A stretch of 64,000 bases of DNA from NCBI GenBank assembly GCA_030549815.1, contig JAUQQQ010000004.1, positions 20,038-84,037 of the forward strand. The letters run 5' to 3'. This DNA is from a bacterium. Lineage in GTDB: Bacteria > DRYD01. The stretch's first letter is position 1. Every line of letters begins with the position of its first letter. Below are positions 17,910-27,017 of the stretch, in pieces. Below the pieces are notes generated by a model that was not told where the DNA came from, made no database searches, and saw only the letters and a list, made by a program, of their open reading frames with translations. A program made the translations under genes and the position numbers.

Positions 17910-18491
17910 TTATGTAGAAGTTTTTTGGCTACTTACAAGTAATACTTTTTGAAGCAAGAAAATGAGTTCTTCAATTTTTCCTTTTAAATCAGCACCCTCC
18001 TTAACATCGTAGATAAAAAATTGTTCTAAAACTTCAAAACCACAAAATTCGAATATAACATGCTGATTAATTTTTTTTATTGCAGACTCTAAGGAATTTT
18101 GCTTATAAACTTCTTCTTTTCCTCCAAAGGTAGATATAACAATACATTTTTTACCTTTCAATAAAGGTAAGGTTTGTCCATCTTCATCGATACCATAAGC
18201 AAATCCGTAAGAAAATACTTTATCGATATATCCTTTTAGGATGGCAGGCATAGAGCCCCACCACGTTGGATAAATAAAAATCAATAAATCACTACCTTCG
18301 ATAAATTTTTGTTCTTCTCTTACCTTTTCATCATGCTTATCAAAAAACAAAACAGGGTCAAATTTCTCTTCATATAAATCCCGAATCCTAAAATCAATCC
18401 CTTTATTTTCCAAAAACTCCTTGACTTTTAATAATATTTGATAATTAAAGCTTTTTTTACTTGGATGTGCAAAAATTATTAAAACTTTCAT
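17910..18491 (-). CDS. NAD(P)H:quinone oxidoreductase, flavodoxin-like fold
   Basis: A 193-aa member of the NQO1/MdaB/KefF family (flavodoxin_2). The FMN/FAD-binding N-terminus VLIIFAHPSKKSFNYQI is clear, followed by the diagnostic FIYPTWWGSMPAILKGYID motif near residues 92-110 and a STFGGKEEVY region. Such enzymes transfer two electrons from NAD(P)H to quinones or nitro/azo compounds. KefF-type members activate K+ efflux systems, but the CPA2 antiporter of this window is not adjacent. It is the third gene of the set beginning at 21334. Confidence 0.87.
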   Translation of the reverse strand: MKVLIIFAHPSKKSFNYQILLKVKEFLENKGIDFRIRDLYEEKFDPVLFFDKHDEKVREEQKFIEGSDLLIFIYPTWWGSMPAILKGYIDKVFSYGFAYGIDEDGQTLPLLKGKKCIVISTFGGKEEVYKQNSLESAIKKINQHVIFEFCGFEVLEQFFIYDVKEGADLKGKIEELIFLLQKVLLVSSQKTST

Positions 18492-18501
18492 TATTTATTT
18501 T

Positions 18502-19089
18502 TTACTCTTCTTCCTCAATTGGCCTATTTATATATTTTGTCATTTTATCTATTTCTTCGACTAATTTTTGTTCGTCTCCTTCTCCAATTGCTTCGTTTAT
18601 TTTGGAAATTATACTATCCATGTATTTGTCCCCTGTACTTTCAAGTTCAAAATCTTCTTCCTCATCTTCATAATTTTCGTCATTCATTATTTTCTCAAAT
18701 TCTTCTTCTATGTTGACTTCGTCATTTTCTTCGTCTTCAATTTCAGCAATTTCCATTATGGTTTCCACAGATTCTATTATCTCTTGTAGTTCATTTTCAA
18801 GCTCCTTAAGTTTTTCCAAATCTTGTTCTGATAAACTTCCCATTTCTATAAGCACCAGAAAATTTTGCAAAACACCGTTTATTTTTTCTAAGTAAGGTAT
18901 AAATTGGGCTACGAAAGGGTTTTCAGCATCCGTAGTATATTCTAACTCCTCCTTTATCCCTTTACTTATATTGTTCAATAAGTTTTTTAATTCAACAACT
19001 CCTTGCTTTATTTTATTAAAATCCTTCCCTTCTGCTCCTTTTATTATTATGTTATTAATTTCTTCAATTTTTTGATCCCAACTATTCAT
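18502..19089 (-). CDS. Acidic helical hypothetical protein
   Basis: This 195-aa protein is unrecognised. It is almost entirely helical by composition, with coiled-coil-like heptads around residues 80-115, and extremely rich in Glu and Asp between 115 and 150. No membrane segment or signal is visible. It lies 7 nt after the elastin-like protein gene and 10 nt before the oxidoreductase gene, so all three should form an operon. The strong negative charge could complement the Lys-rich segments of the elastin-like protein, which is a guess from the neighbourhood only. Confidence 0.65.
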   Translation of the reverse strand: MNSWDQKIEEINNIIIKGAEGKDFNKIKQGVVELKNLLNNISKGIKEELEYTTDAENPFVAQFIPYLEKINGVLQNFLVLIEMGSLSEQDLEKLKELENELQEIIESVETIMEIAEIEDEENDEVNIEEEFEKIMNDENYEDEEEDFELESTGDKYMDSIISKINEAIGEGDEQKLVEEIDKMTKYINRPIEEEE

Positions 19090-19096
19090 ACTTTTA

Positions 19097-21334
19097 TTAT
19101 ACCATCACTGACAATCCCATTCCTCCATTTAGGTATCCTGCAAAAATACCGAGATTACCTCCCAATGGCATACCAAAAGTCCCCATATCCCCCATAAATT
19201 TTCCGAGTGCTGCTCCCATAACTCCACCAACCAAAGCTCCACCCAAAGCTCCTGCGATTGCTCCAAATGGTCCTCCCATTAGCATTCCCATACCCATTCC
19301 TAATAAAGCTCCACCGAAAGCTCCACGAGCAGCACCTGCACTTGCAGGTGAAATGTTAGTCAAATTCTCTCCTACTGCCTGAGATACAAGTTGCTTTACT
19401 TCAGGTCTCAAATCTATTTTCTGGGCGATTTGAATATATATCTGCTTAAGTAAAATTTTTGCTTGAGGATTAGGATTATTCATAACATGTTGAGCAAATT
19501 GAGTTAAAGCTTGCTCAGCTTGCTGTTTTATATTAGTTGGTCTGAAAATTCCACCTGTTGCTGCACCCAATGGTCCTCCTAAACCTACACCCATTAAAGA
19601 AGGCATCATTGGATTAAGCGAAAACATTCCTCTATTCATACCCATAATACTGCCGCCCATCAATGTCATAGCACCCATCATCATCATAGACATACCTAAC
19701 ATAGGATTCATCATTGACAACATCATTCCACCCATTAACATCGAAGCACCTAAATTCATCATCATATTTGGCATTTGCATAGGTGGATTAACAATAGGAA
19801 ATCCAACATTTGGCATCCCAATTCCTGGGAAACCTATCCCTGGCATTCCCATTCCTGGGAAACCTACTCCAGGCATCCCCATTCCTGGAAATCCCATGTC
19901 TGGAAAACCTAATCTTGGCATACCTGGAAATCCTATTCCTGGAAAGCCCATACCCGGTAGACCAATTCCTGGGAAACCAATTCCTGGCATCCCCATTCCT
20001 GGTAACATAGGATTCTCACCAAGCATCCTTAATCTCATCATTATCAATTGCATTAACTGCTGATTTGTAATCAAGTTATTAATTGTTTGCTGTTTTCTAT
20101 CCCTAATTTCTGCTAAATTATTTCTTATGTTTTGCAAATGTTGCATAACTTTTTGCTTAAGTTTTTCTAGGAAGTTTATTTTCTTATCCATTAGGTTTTG
20201 CATTTTATTCATGTGGTTAGCTTTGTTTTGCATCAATTTAGCTTTTTGTTGAAGGACTTTAGCAGCTTTTTTAAGCATTTTAGCAACCATTCTTAATGCT
20301 TTTGCAGCCATTCTCAAAGCTGCAGCTATAGCAGGTCCTACCAGGGGGATAGCCTGTGCTGCATTGGCAGCAGCTTCCAAACCTTGAGCAGCTTGTTCCA
20401 TAACAATAGACATCTTATCAACGGCTTTACTAACAGTGTCCAATATTTTAGAAAATCCCTTAAACATTACCTCCTTACCCTTAAAGAACATTTTTCTCAT
20501 TTTGGCAAAAGATTGAGATTGATTAAATTTCATGAGATCCATTTGTAATCTCATCATTTTTTGCATTTCGAAATTTTCTGCCTGATTAAGAATATTAAGC
20601 CTTCCAAGCAAATTTTGATGATTTTGATAAGAAGAATTCAACATGTTAGCCAATTGATTAACATCATGTATTTGCATTACAAAACCCATTTGAGTAGATC
20701 CCAAAAGTTGGTTAGCCATCATTCCAAAGAATGAACCCATTAAAGACCCTACACTAAAATTATTCATAAAAGGATTTTGAGAAATCATATTGTCAGGAAT
20801 AGAGATATTAAAAGCGGTTAGTAAAAATCTGAAATCCCCTTGTAAATTAGGGAATTGAGCCAGTAATTTCGCGCCTTTATTATACAAAGCATCCTTAGCT
20901 TCATTTGAACCAGCAAAAACTCCTAACTGTTGATTTATTCCACTTTCGGTCTTAGATTTCAAATTTAAATGCTTAGATTTCAATTTTTTAAGATTATTTA
21001 AACCTTTGGTATACATTTTTATTTGTTTTTTAATCTGGTTAATTAACCCCCAAGGTTTTTTCTTTTTACTTAATAAGCTACTAAGTTTTTGTTTCAATGA
21101 TGATATTTTATTCGTTAAAGAAGAGATACCACCATCAAATTTTGCAATAGTTTGCGAAAAATTTTGTTGTAAGACATTAGGAGTAGATTCAATTTTAAAA
21201 TTTTCACCAAAACCTAAATCTTCCAAAGGTTTGTCACTTTTTATTCCTTGCTCAACCTGTTTTATATCGTTTTGTGTAACATCACCACTTATTCTACCAA
21301 CACCAAAAAACGAAAAACTATCGTTTATCATCAT
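19097..21334 (-). CDS. Large protein with elastin-like PGxG pentapeptide repeats
   Basis: A 745-aa protein of unknown function. The frame is open from 21367, but AGGAGGTGA (21350-21342) places the start at 21334. Parts in order: a Lys-rich helical region with coiled coil (about 75-135), a long Ala/Lys/Met helical stretch with a hydrophobic centre (about 300-395) recalling pore-forming or translocator-like helices, thirteen pentapeptides P-G-[IMV]-G-[FML] (about 443-513), a Met-rich hydrophobic segment (515-575), and a C-terminal glycine-zipper region (660-725). The pentapeptides match the VPGxG pattern of elastin. No N-terminal signal peptide is visible. First gene of a three-gene set. Confidence 0.75.
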   Translation of the reverse strand: MMINDSFSFFGVGRISGDVTQNDIKQVEQGIKSDKPLEDLGFGENFKIESTPNVLQQNFSQTIAKFDGGISSLTNKISSLKQKLSSLLSKKKKPWGLINQIKKQIKMYTKGLNNLKKLKSKHLNLKSKTESGINQQLGVFAGSNEAKDALYNKGAKLLAQFPNLQGDFRFLLTAFNISIPDNMISQNPFMNNFSVGSLMGSFFGMMANQLLGSTQMGFVMQIHDVNQLANMLNSSYQNHQNLLGRLNILNQAENFEMQKMMRLQMDLMKFNQSQSFAKMRKMFFKGKEVMFKGFSKILDTVSKAVDKMSIVMEQAAQGLEAAANAAQAIPLVGPAIAAALRMAAKALRMVAKMLKKAAKVLQQKAKLMQNKANHMNKMQNLMDKKINFLEKLKQKVMQHLQNIRNNLAEIRDRKQQTINNLITNQQLMQLIMMRLRMLGENPMLPGMGMPGIGFPGIGLPGMGFPGIGFPGMPRLGFPDMGFPGMGMPGVGFPGMGMPGIGFPGIGMPNVGFPIVNPPMQMPNMMMNLGASMLMGGMMLSMMNPMLGMSMMMMGAMTLMGGSIMGMNRGMFSLNPMMPSLMGVGLGGPLGAATGGIFRPTNIKQQAEQALTQFAQHVMNNPNPQAKILLKQIYIQIAQKIDLRPEVKQLVSQAVGENLTNISPASAGAARGAFGGALLGMGMGMLMGGPFGAIAGALGGALVGGVMGAALGKFMGDMGTFGMPLGGNLGIFAGYLNGGMGLSVMV
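19796..20008 (-). repeat. Tandem 15-bp repeat encoding PGxG pentapeptides
   Basis: About thirteen imperfect 15-bp units encode variants of PGIGF, PGMGM and PGVGF, with one longer unit (PGMPRLGF). Variation is partly synonymous, so the array is not a very recent expansion. Such arrays can change length by slippage. Confidence 0.85.
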
Positions 21335-21411
21335 ATAATATTCACCTCCTGCATATTTTCTTACCAATATTTTTTATGTATTTTTTTTTAAAAAATTCAA
21401 TTTTCTTTATC

Positions 21412-21436
21412 ATTTTTTTACAAAATTTTAACAAAG
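21412..21436. promoter_or_regulatory. A/T-tract region between divergent genes
   Basis: The 179-nt gap between the elastin-like gene (-) and ridA (+) contains CATTTTTTTACAAAATTTTAACA. On the plus strand TTTACA is followed 19 nt later by TATAAA, a possible promoter for ridA. On the minus strand the stretch TTTTGTAAAAAAATG resembles the one before the gene at 61709. Promoter assignment is tentative. Confidence 0.35.
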
Positions 21437-21513
21437 TACATTATAAATATAAAGGGAACAAAAAGATTAGGAAAAATTTTATAAATGAAAATTATTATTA
21501 GGAGGTAATAAAA

Positions 21514-21849
21514 GTGTTACCATACAGCCCATACATCCTAAAAGGAAACATTTTATTTATTTCAGGACAATTAGGAATTAATGAAAATAATGAAATAGTA
21601 AGCGATGACGCTACTGAACAATTCAAACAAGCACTTAAAAACCTGAACAATATCCTACTATCAACAGGTTTCTCAAAAGAAGATATAGTTAAAACAACAA
21701 TATTCATAACCGATGAATCCTATTTTTCACAAATAAACGAAGAATTCTCCAAATTTTTTGATAATCATAAACCCACAAGAACAACAATAATCGTGAAAGC
21801 TTTACCAAAATCAGCAAAAGTAGAAATAGAAGCCATCGCTATAAAATAG
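21514..21849 (+). CDS. ridA: RidA family enamine/imine deaminase
   Basis: A 111-aa YjgF/YER057c/UK114 protein that hydrolyses reactive 2-aminoacrylate and related imines released by PLP enzymes. Seen: FISGQLG near residues 17-23, the Arg of PTRTT that contacts the substrate carboxylate in RidA, and the C-terminal KVEIEAIAI signature. The start is GTG with a perfect AGGAGGT site. It is about 15 residues shorter than E. coli RidA at the N-terminus, within the family's range. The prepilin gene follows after 4 nt. Confidence 0.9.
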   Translation: MLPYSPYILKGNILFISGQLGINENNEIVSDDATEQFKQALKNLNNILLSTGFSKEDIVKTTIFITDESYFSQINEEFSKFFDNHKPTRTTIIVKALPKSAKVEIEAIAIK

Positions 21850-21853
21850 GGTT

Positions 21854-22540
21854 ATGAAAAATAAAAAAAATAAAAATAAAGGATTAACGTTAGCAGAAAC
21901 ATTAGTAAGTATCTCCATTATTTCATTATTATTAGCCATAATGTTAGAAATAACATTCATGGTTTCAAAATACAATAAAAAAGTAGGATATGTTCAAGAA
22001 GGAGATATCAAAGCAAAAGAAATAGCAGTAAAAATAGAAAGAGTAATATACAACCAAAATATATTGGCAATTAGGATTATCAATGGTAATGTTCTCTGTA
22101 TATATACTATACAACAAAATCAAATACAACCAAATGAAATAACATTAGTAGAATTTTACTACCTAAAGAACCTAATAAACAGAAAATATTATCGAAGAAT
22201 AAATGTTTTTTTCCCGAAAACAGGGATAAGAAATTTTACCTACGTACCAGATAATGTATTTTGGACAATATACACCACTAACGTTTCAAAGAGAAGAGAA
22301 GTATACAAAACCGCTTACTTATATAATTTCGATTCAATATCCCCAATAAAAATTATAGGATACCAAAATAATATAAACTACAGTGACATATTCTTTCAAA
22401 ATTTATCTATAGGATTCTATGTATACAACGCTGATCCAAAAGGTAGAGAATTTTCAAGGTACGTAAAAGAACCTAATTGGAAAAACTTCGCCAAAGGAAT
22501 GCTAGTATATTTTATAAACATAATAAACTTGCACGAATAA
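21854..22540 (+). CDS. Type IV prepilin-like protein
   Basis: This 228-aa protein has a prepilin leader: a basic start ending in Lys-Gly, cleaved before LTLAETLVS, with the conserved Glu at mature position 5 and a hydrophobic helix of about 20 residues. It resembles the shorter prepilin at 35683-36183, which shares the order leader, helix, Lys-Glu-Ile-Ala and a C-terminal FYVYN motif. A minor pilin or pseudopilin role is inferred. It follows ridA by 4 nt, with no obvious functional link. Confidence 0.85.
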   Translation: MKNKKNKNKGLTLAETLVSISIISLLLAIMLEITFMVSKYNKKVGYVQEGDIKAKEIAVKIERVIYNQNILAIRIINGNVLCIYTIQQNQIQPNEITLVEFYYLKNLINRKYYRRINVFFPKTGIRNFTYVPDNVFWTIYTTNVSKRREVYKTAYLYNFDSISPIKIIGYQNNINYSDIFFQNLSIGFYVYNADPKGREFSRYVKEPNWKNFAKGMLVYFINIINLHE

Positions 22541-22572
22541 TTTTGAAGGTTTTTATTTTATTTTTATAGAAT

Positions 22573-22581
22573 TGGTATAAT
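22573..22581 (+). promoter_or_regulatory. Extended -10 promoter of dnaN
   Basis: TGGTATAAT at 22573-22581 is a perfect -10 hexamer with the extended TGn, about 70 nt before the dnaN ATG. No good -35 is seen at 17 bp, as is common for extended -10 promoters. The -10 lies inside an inverted repeat AATTGG (22570-22575) and CCAATT (22589-22594), which might be an operator. Confidence 0.6.
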
Positions 22582-22651
22582 GTAAAACCCAATTTATTCG
22601 AAGAAAGATGAAATTCTTAGAAAGATAAAATTTAAGGAGGTTTAAAAAAAT

Positions 22652-23788
22652 ATGAAATTTACGATAAAAACAGATATTCTTGAAAAGTCGCTAAATATGG
22701 CAAATTTAATAGTCCCCAAGAAAAGTCCCCTTTTAGCATTGGAAGGGATTAAAATCGAAGTAAATAACTCTAATGTCACTATTTCAACAACAGATTTAGA
22801 AAATGAATACATAGCAGTTTTAGATTGCGAAGTTTTCAAAGAAGGTAAAGCAGTAGTCCCACTTAAAAGTATTCAGCAAATCGTATCTAAGATAGATTAC
22901 CCAGAAGTAACAATTGAATTAGCAGATAATAAACTTTTACTCAGTTCGTTTGGATTTACAGCAGAATTAACAACAATAGACCCTTCAGAATACCCTGAAT
23001 TTACACTATCTTCTTCAAAATTCCAAACGTTGTTAGAAATAAATTCAGAAGAATTAAATGAAGGTATTGAAAGTGTCGTATATTCATCAAGCTACCCCGA
23101 CGATAGTAATCCCGTATTCGCAGGAATATTATTCGAATGCAAAAAGAATGAGCTTAGTTTTGTAGCAACCGATGGAAGTCAATTAGCCGTCAGAAAAATT
23201 AATACCGATTGCCAAGAACAACTAAAAATGATCATTCCTGTTAAAAGCCTAAAAGTTATTCAAAAATACATGGAAGGAAAAATAGAAATACAAGTAGAAA
23301 ATTTTGAAAACCCGCAAACCATATGCTTCAAAAATAGCTCATCTTTTGGAGAAATTAAAGTTGTGTCTAAATTAATTGAAGGTAATTTTCCAGAATACAA
23401 AGAAGTCATACCTGAAGAGTTTGAAATAACAACCGTAGTATCCAGAAAAGTCCTACTGGATGCCATAAAAAGGGTTATGATCCTTAGCAAAAGCAAAGAG
23501 CTAAGCGGCATCGTTATCTTTGAAATCTCCAAAAATAAAATGATAGTCAAATCAATAGAAAGCGAATTAGGTAAAGCAAAAGAAGAAATAGTATTAAAGA
23601 AAAAAGCTTCAAAAGAACTAACCATCACTTTTAATGGTAAATTTTTAGAAAGTATGCTAAGCTCAATAAAGGTAGATGAAATAGAACTTAATTTTATAGA
23701 CGATTCCAGCCCTCTTAAAATCAATTTCGTAGATAATGAAGGATTCCTATACTTGCTCATGCCCGTTAGAATAGCAGCAACAGTATAA
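22652..23788 (+). CDS. dnaN: DNA polymerase III beta subunit (sliding clamp)
   Basis: The 378-aa protein is a full-length three-domain clamp: MKFTIKTDILEKSLN at the start, the ATDGSQLAVRK motif near residue 175, EGNFPEYKEVIP near 250, and the C-terminal ending LMPVRIAATV, like the MPMRL of other clamps. It encircles DNA and tethers polymerase III. In most bacteria it follows dnaA at the origin; here it stands between a prepilin and an MFS gene, and I saw no DnaA-box cluster. It has its own promoter and a strong ribosome site (AAGGAGG). A HolA-like clamp-loader subunit is at 61819. Confidence 0.96.
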   Translation: MKFTIKTDILEKSLNMANLIVPKKSPLLALEGIKIEVNNSNVTISTTDLENEYIAVLDCEVFKEGKAVVPLKSIQQIVSKIDYPEVTIELADNKLLLSSFGFTAELTTIDPSEYPEFTLSSSKFQTLLEINSEELNEGIESVVYSSSYPDDSNPVFAGILFECKKNELSFVATDGSQLAVRKINTDCQEQLKMIIPVKSLKVIQKYMEGKIEIQVENFENPQTICFKNSSSFGEIKVVSKLIEGNFPEYKEVIPEEFEITTVVSRKVLLDAIKRVMILSKSKELSGIVIFEISKNKMIVKSIESELGKAKEEIVLKKKASKELTITFNGKFLESMLSSIKVDEIELNFIDDSSPLKINFVDNEGFLYLLMPVRIAATV

Positions 23789-23829
23789 AAATTTCTGAAT
23801 ACCCCTGTAGGGAAAGGAAATAAAAAAAG

Positions 23830-24963
23830 TTGAGATGGAAAGACATATACTTAGGGCTAAATGTAATGACCTATTTCTCATTCTTTTCTACACTCTATCT
23901 TTATTTACCAATTATAACAAAAGAATTTAACCTTAATAATCAACACATTGGGATAATAGGTTTTTTTTACTCCCTCGGATCTGTTTTTTCAGGTTTCTTA
24001 TTGGCAAATTTTATAGAAAATTCTAAATACAGAAACACGATAATAAAAATAATAATGTTAATAAACTCAATATTGATATTTTCTCTAATTTACATAAAAA
24101 ACTATTTTTTTCTTTTATTTGCTGTATTTCTAATTGGCTACTTTGGAGCATCATTCGTAGGAAGCAATATATCGAGATCAAAAAACAAAGGAATAACAAT
24201 AGGAATATCTTCGATAGGGTTTATAATAGGATACCTAATCGGTGGGATTTTAGAAAACTACAACATTATGTTTATTATCATCTCTTTTCTCTTTCTATTC
24301 TTACTCATTTTAAATTTTTTCACCCCTATATTTGAAGATAAAAATGAAAAAAGAGAAGAAAACAAATTAGTTAACCCAATTACTATAATAAAAAATAATT
24401 GGTTTATATACCTTAGCCTATTCTTGAGGCACATTGGAGCAGCAAGTATCTGGATATACCTATCTTATATTCTTCTTAATTATTACCATTTTAATTTACA
24501 CATCATAGGAATATTAAATGCAATAAACATTCTTGTTCAAACTTTTTCAAATCCCTTAATATATGTATTTTTGAAAAAAGACAACAGAAGTGTTCTAAAA
24601 TTGATTTCACTTGGTTTCTTTTTATCAGCGATCTATTTCCTATTCTTTCCATTAACAAAAAATTTATTAGTCCTTTCACTACTTCAAATCATTCTCGGAT
24701 TATCTTTTACAGCCCTTTATTTAGGAACAATAGAGTATTTATCTGAAAATAACGAAGAGAAAGTAACAGCGATAACCTTAATCTCATCAACATTCTCATT
24801 AGCAAACGCCGTTGGAGCAGCCATATCTGTTTTTCTCATAAAATTAGGCTATACTTGGTTATTTATCAACGGATTCATATTAGCATCAATAAGCTTCTTT
24901 ATTATCCTATCTGTATTGAGGAATAAATTTAGAAGATTGGTCTATTCCGATGTTTATTCCTAA
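23830..24963 (+). CDS. Major facilitator superfamily transporter
   Basis: A 377-aa protein with about 12 hydrophobic segments in two groups of six separated by a charged loop (near residues 170-185, DKNEKREENK), the MFS layout. Loop 2-3 carries only a weak version of the GxLaDrxGrr motif. The substrate cannot be assigned. The start is TTG with GGGAAAGGA upstream; the first codons run directly into the first membrane segment. The last 57 bp overlap the convergent LptD-like gene. Confidence 0.8.
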   Translation: MRWKDIYLGLNVMTYFSFFSTLYLYLPIITKEFNLNNQHIGIIGFFYSLGSVFSGFLLANFIENSKYRNTIIKIIMLINSILIFSLIYIKNYFFLLFAVFLIGYFGASFVGSNISRSKNKGITIGISSIGFIIGYLIGGILENYNIMFIIISFLFLFLLILNFFTPIFEDKNEKREENKLVNPITIIKNNWFIYLSLFLRHIGAASIWIYLSYILLNYYHFNLHIIGILNAINILVQTFSNPLIYVFLKKDNRSVLKLISLGFFLSAIYFLFFPLTKNLLVLSLLQIILGLSFTALYLGTIEYLSENNEEKVTAITLISSTFSLANAVGAAISVFLIKLGYTWLFINGFILASISFFIILSVLRNKFRRLVYSDVYS

Positions 24964-27009
24964 TATAGGTAAAGCCTTAAGGTACGCATATAAATACAAT
25001 TGCTTTATTGAACTCCTATACACCAAATAGCTCACCCAACAGTGGTTATCCTTTACCAAAACAAAGTCTATATAATCTATTTTTTTTGTAAAGGAATTAT
25101 AGTTAAACCAAGCAGTCAATCTCAAATCTTTAGTTATATACCAATCAATATTTGTGTTAATATTAGTCAGTAAGCTTCTTTTAGTATCAAAAGTAGTAAA
25201 AATACTTGCATAAAAATTATTATTAGGGTAGTATTTAAGGTTAATACTAATAGGAGATATTGAACCTAAATTCAAGTTATAATTTGTTGATAAACTTAAG
25301 TCAAAGCTTTTGTTATTAAAAATACTCAGATTTCCAGATAAATTTTGATATTTTCCTGTAAAGTCAGCAAATATAGGAGCAAAACCCTTCCCAAAATTAT
25401 AAGAATAATTAATATTTAACCTAAACCATTTTTTATTCATGTTAAAATTAGTTGTAAATGAATTGACATAGGAAGCATGAAAATTTCTGTCAAAATAGTA
25501 ATTACCAGTATCAAAAAAATTTTGTTTAAAAAAACCAGTTGTTCTCATTGTTATATCTTTACTTTTTATGTGGTCAATAGTGTAGTTCATTAAAAATTGG
25601 TATTTAGTGGTTCTTCTGTTAAAACTCGGTTCTTCGTATTTCCCTAAGAAAAAAGAAGGAGTAATAGTTACAGAATCTTTTATCTTTATAGGTTTATTCA
25701 TTTTCAGCATCAACTCTGGAAGCTTATTTACACCAAAAAAACCATAATTGTTATTAGTATTATCAACTAAAAAAGTTAAAGTATATAAACCATTGGAAAA
25801 CAAATAATCCATATCAAATTTAAAATTTTGGCTTTTCTGTTTAACATTCGTGGAAAAATATTCATTCTCCAAATCATTTACAGTAAGCCTAAAATTAAGG
25901 TTTCGGTAATTACCTGATATGTTTAAAAACTGATTCAAAGAAGAAAAATATTTTTCAGTAGAAGTTTTATTTGCACTATAATTTATACTAATACCCTTAA
26001 CAGAAGTATTAAATCCATAAGAAATGTTCTCATTTAAGGGAGATACAAAATTTCTGTATATCGACCTGTTACTTGAATATCTGAAAAAAGCGCTAAAATT
26101 ACTCATATTAAAATTGAGATCACTTTGCACATTCCTAAAACTATTTCCATATCTCTTATTATTGTTGAAGAAAAAGTAATTGTTTAATCTCAAATTTAAT
26201 TTTCCTATCTGTTTTTGGTAGTAATTAGAAATACCGTAGTAAAGTCCTGTGTATTGTCCATATTTTGTTAAAATCCTTCCATAATTAGTATTACTAAAAT
26301 AGTAATCAAAGTTTTTTGTAACAAAAAAACCATCGGTATTGTTATATCCTATCTTGGGAAAAGCAGAAGTATCTTCACCATGTAATTGAGGTAATTTCTT
26401 TTTTTTCAACGGTATTATTAACTTCTTATATCCAAAAACGTTCTTTTTATACAAATTTAATCTTGAGTTAGTAAGTATCATTTTGTCCTCAGGTATAACT
26501 TCAACTTTTTCGGAAATTAACAAATAATGTTTTTCATCAAAACATTCATATTCACAGATATTACAAGTAGAAAACTTAACGTTATAAAAGATGTAATTAG
26601 ATGAAAAAAGGTTAAGTTTAGAGTAATTAAAAAACAGCTTATCTTTAAATTTAAGTGGTTCTTGACCAAAATTTAGTAAGTATCCTGATCCTTTTCCTCC
26701 AGTTATTTCGCTTATATTGCCATTCTGATCATACCTTATTTCAATATTTTCGGTTAAAAACTCATCTCCGGTTTGAGTGTTTTTTATAAAAGTTTTTTCA
26801 GGTATGATTATTTTTCTTTGTTTTTTGTCAATCAAAGCTCTGTTAGATTTTATCCAATATTGTTGGGAATATATTTCTATCGTTTGATTTATTTCTATTC
26901 TTTCGGGGTTGGAAATAATTTGTGGTGTATATAAAATAATGGTTGTTTCTTGGGCAAAAGATACTTTTAGAAGCAGTATTAAAAAAATTAGTAGAATACA
27001 GAGATTCAC
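24907..27009 (-). CDS. LptD-like outer-membrane beta-barrel protein
   Basis: From the GTG at 27009 this is 700 aa. Its N-terminus is a typical signal peptide (VNLCILLIFLILLLKVSFAQ) that begins only 8 nt after the tRNA-Trp 3' end; reading farther upstream would translate the tRNA. An N-terminal jellyroll-like region (about 20-150) is followed by a CNICEYEC cysteine motif near residue 155, as in the disulfide region of LptD, then many alternating strands rich in Tyr, Asn and Phe typical of a beta-barrel. LptD inserts lipopolysaccharide into the outer membrane. Divergence is high, so the assignment rests on architecture and the cysteine motif. No ribosome site is present. Confidence 0.65.
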   Translation of the reverse strand: MNLCILLIFLILLLKVSFAQETTIILYTPQIISNPERIEINQTIEIYSQQYWIKSNRALIDKKQRKIIIPEKTFIKNTQTGDEFLTENIEIRYDQNGNISEITGGKGSGYLLNFGQEPLKFKDKLFFNYSKLNLFSSNYIFYNVKFSTCNICEYECFDEKHYLLISEKVEVIPEDKMILTNSRLNLYKKNVFGYKKLIIPLKKKKLPQLHGEDTSAFPKIGYNNTDGFFVTKNFDYYFSNTNYGRILTKYGQYTGLYYGISNYYQKQIGKLNLRLNNYFFFNNNKRYGNSFRNVQSDLNFNMSNFSAFFRYSSNRSIYRNFVSPLNENISYGFNTSVKGISINYSANKTSTEKYFSSLNQFLNISGNYRNLNFRLTVNDLENEYFSTNVKQKSQNFKFDMDYLFSNGLYTLTFLVDNTNNNYGFFGVNKLPELMLKMNKPIKIKDSVTITPSFFLGKYEEPSFNRRTTKYQFLMNYTIDHIKSKDITMRTTGFFKQNFFDTGNYYFDRNFHASYVNSFTTNFNMNKKWFRLNINYSYNFGKGFAPIFADFTGKYQNLSGNLSIFNNKSFDLSLSTNYNLNLGSISPISINLKYYPNNNFYASIFTTFDTKRSLLTNINTNIDWYITKDLRLTAWFNYNSFTKKIDYIDFVLVKDNHCWVSYLVYRSSIKQLYLYAYLKALPILGINIGIDQSSKFIPQYR

Positions 27010-27017
27010 GATGAATT

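Noticed and set aside
19810-20010. Plus-strand frame opposite the pentapeptide repeat
   Set aside because: Its repeats (LGNLFLASPF-like) are a by-product of the 15-bp repeat on the other strand.
22500-22700. Replication origin next to dnaN
   Set aside because: dnaN lacks dnaA beside it and I saw no cluster of TTATCCACA-like boxes; gene orientation does not switch symmetrically here.
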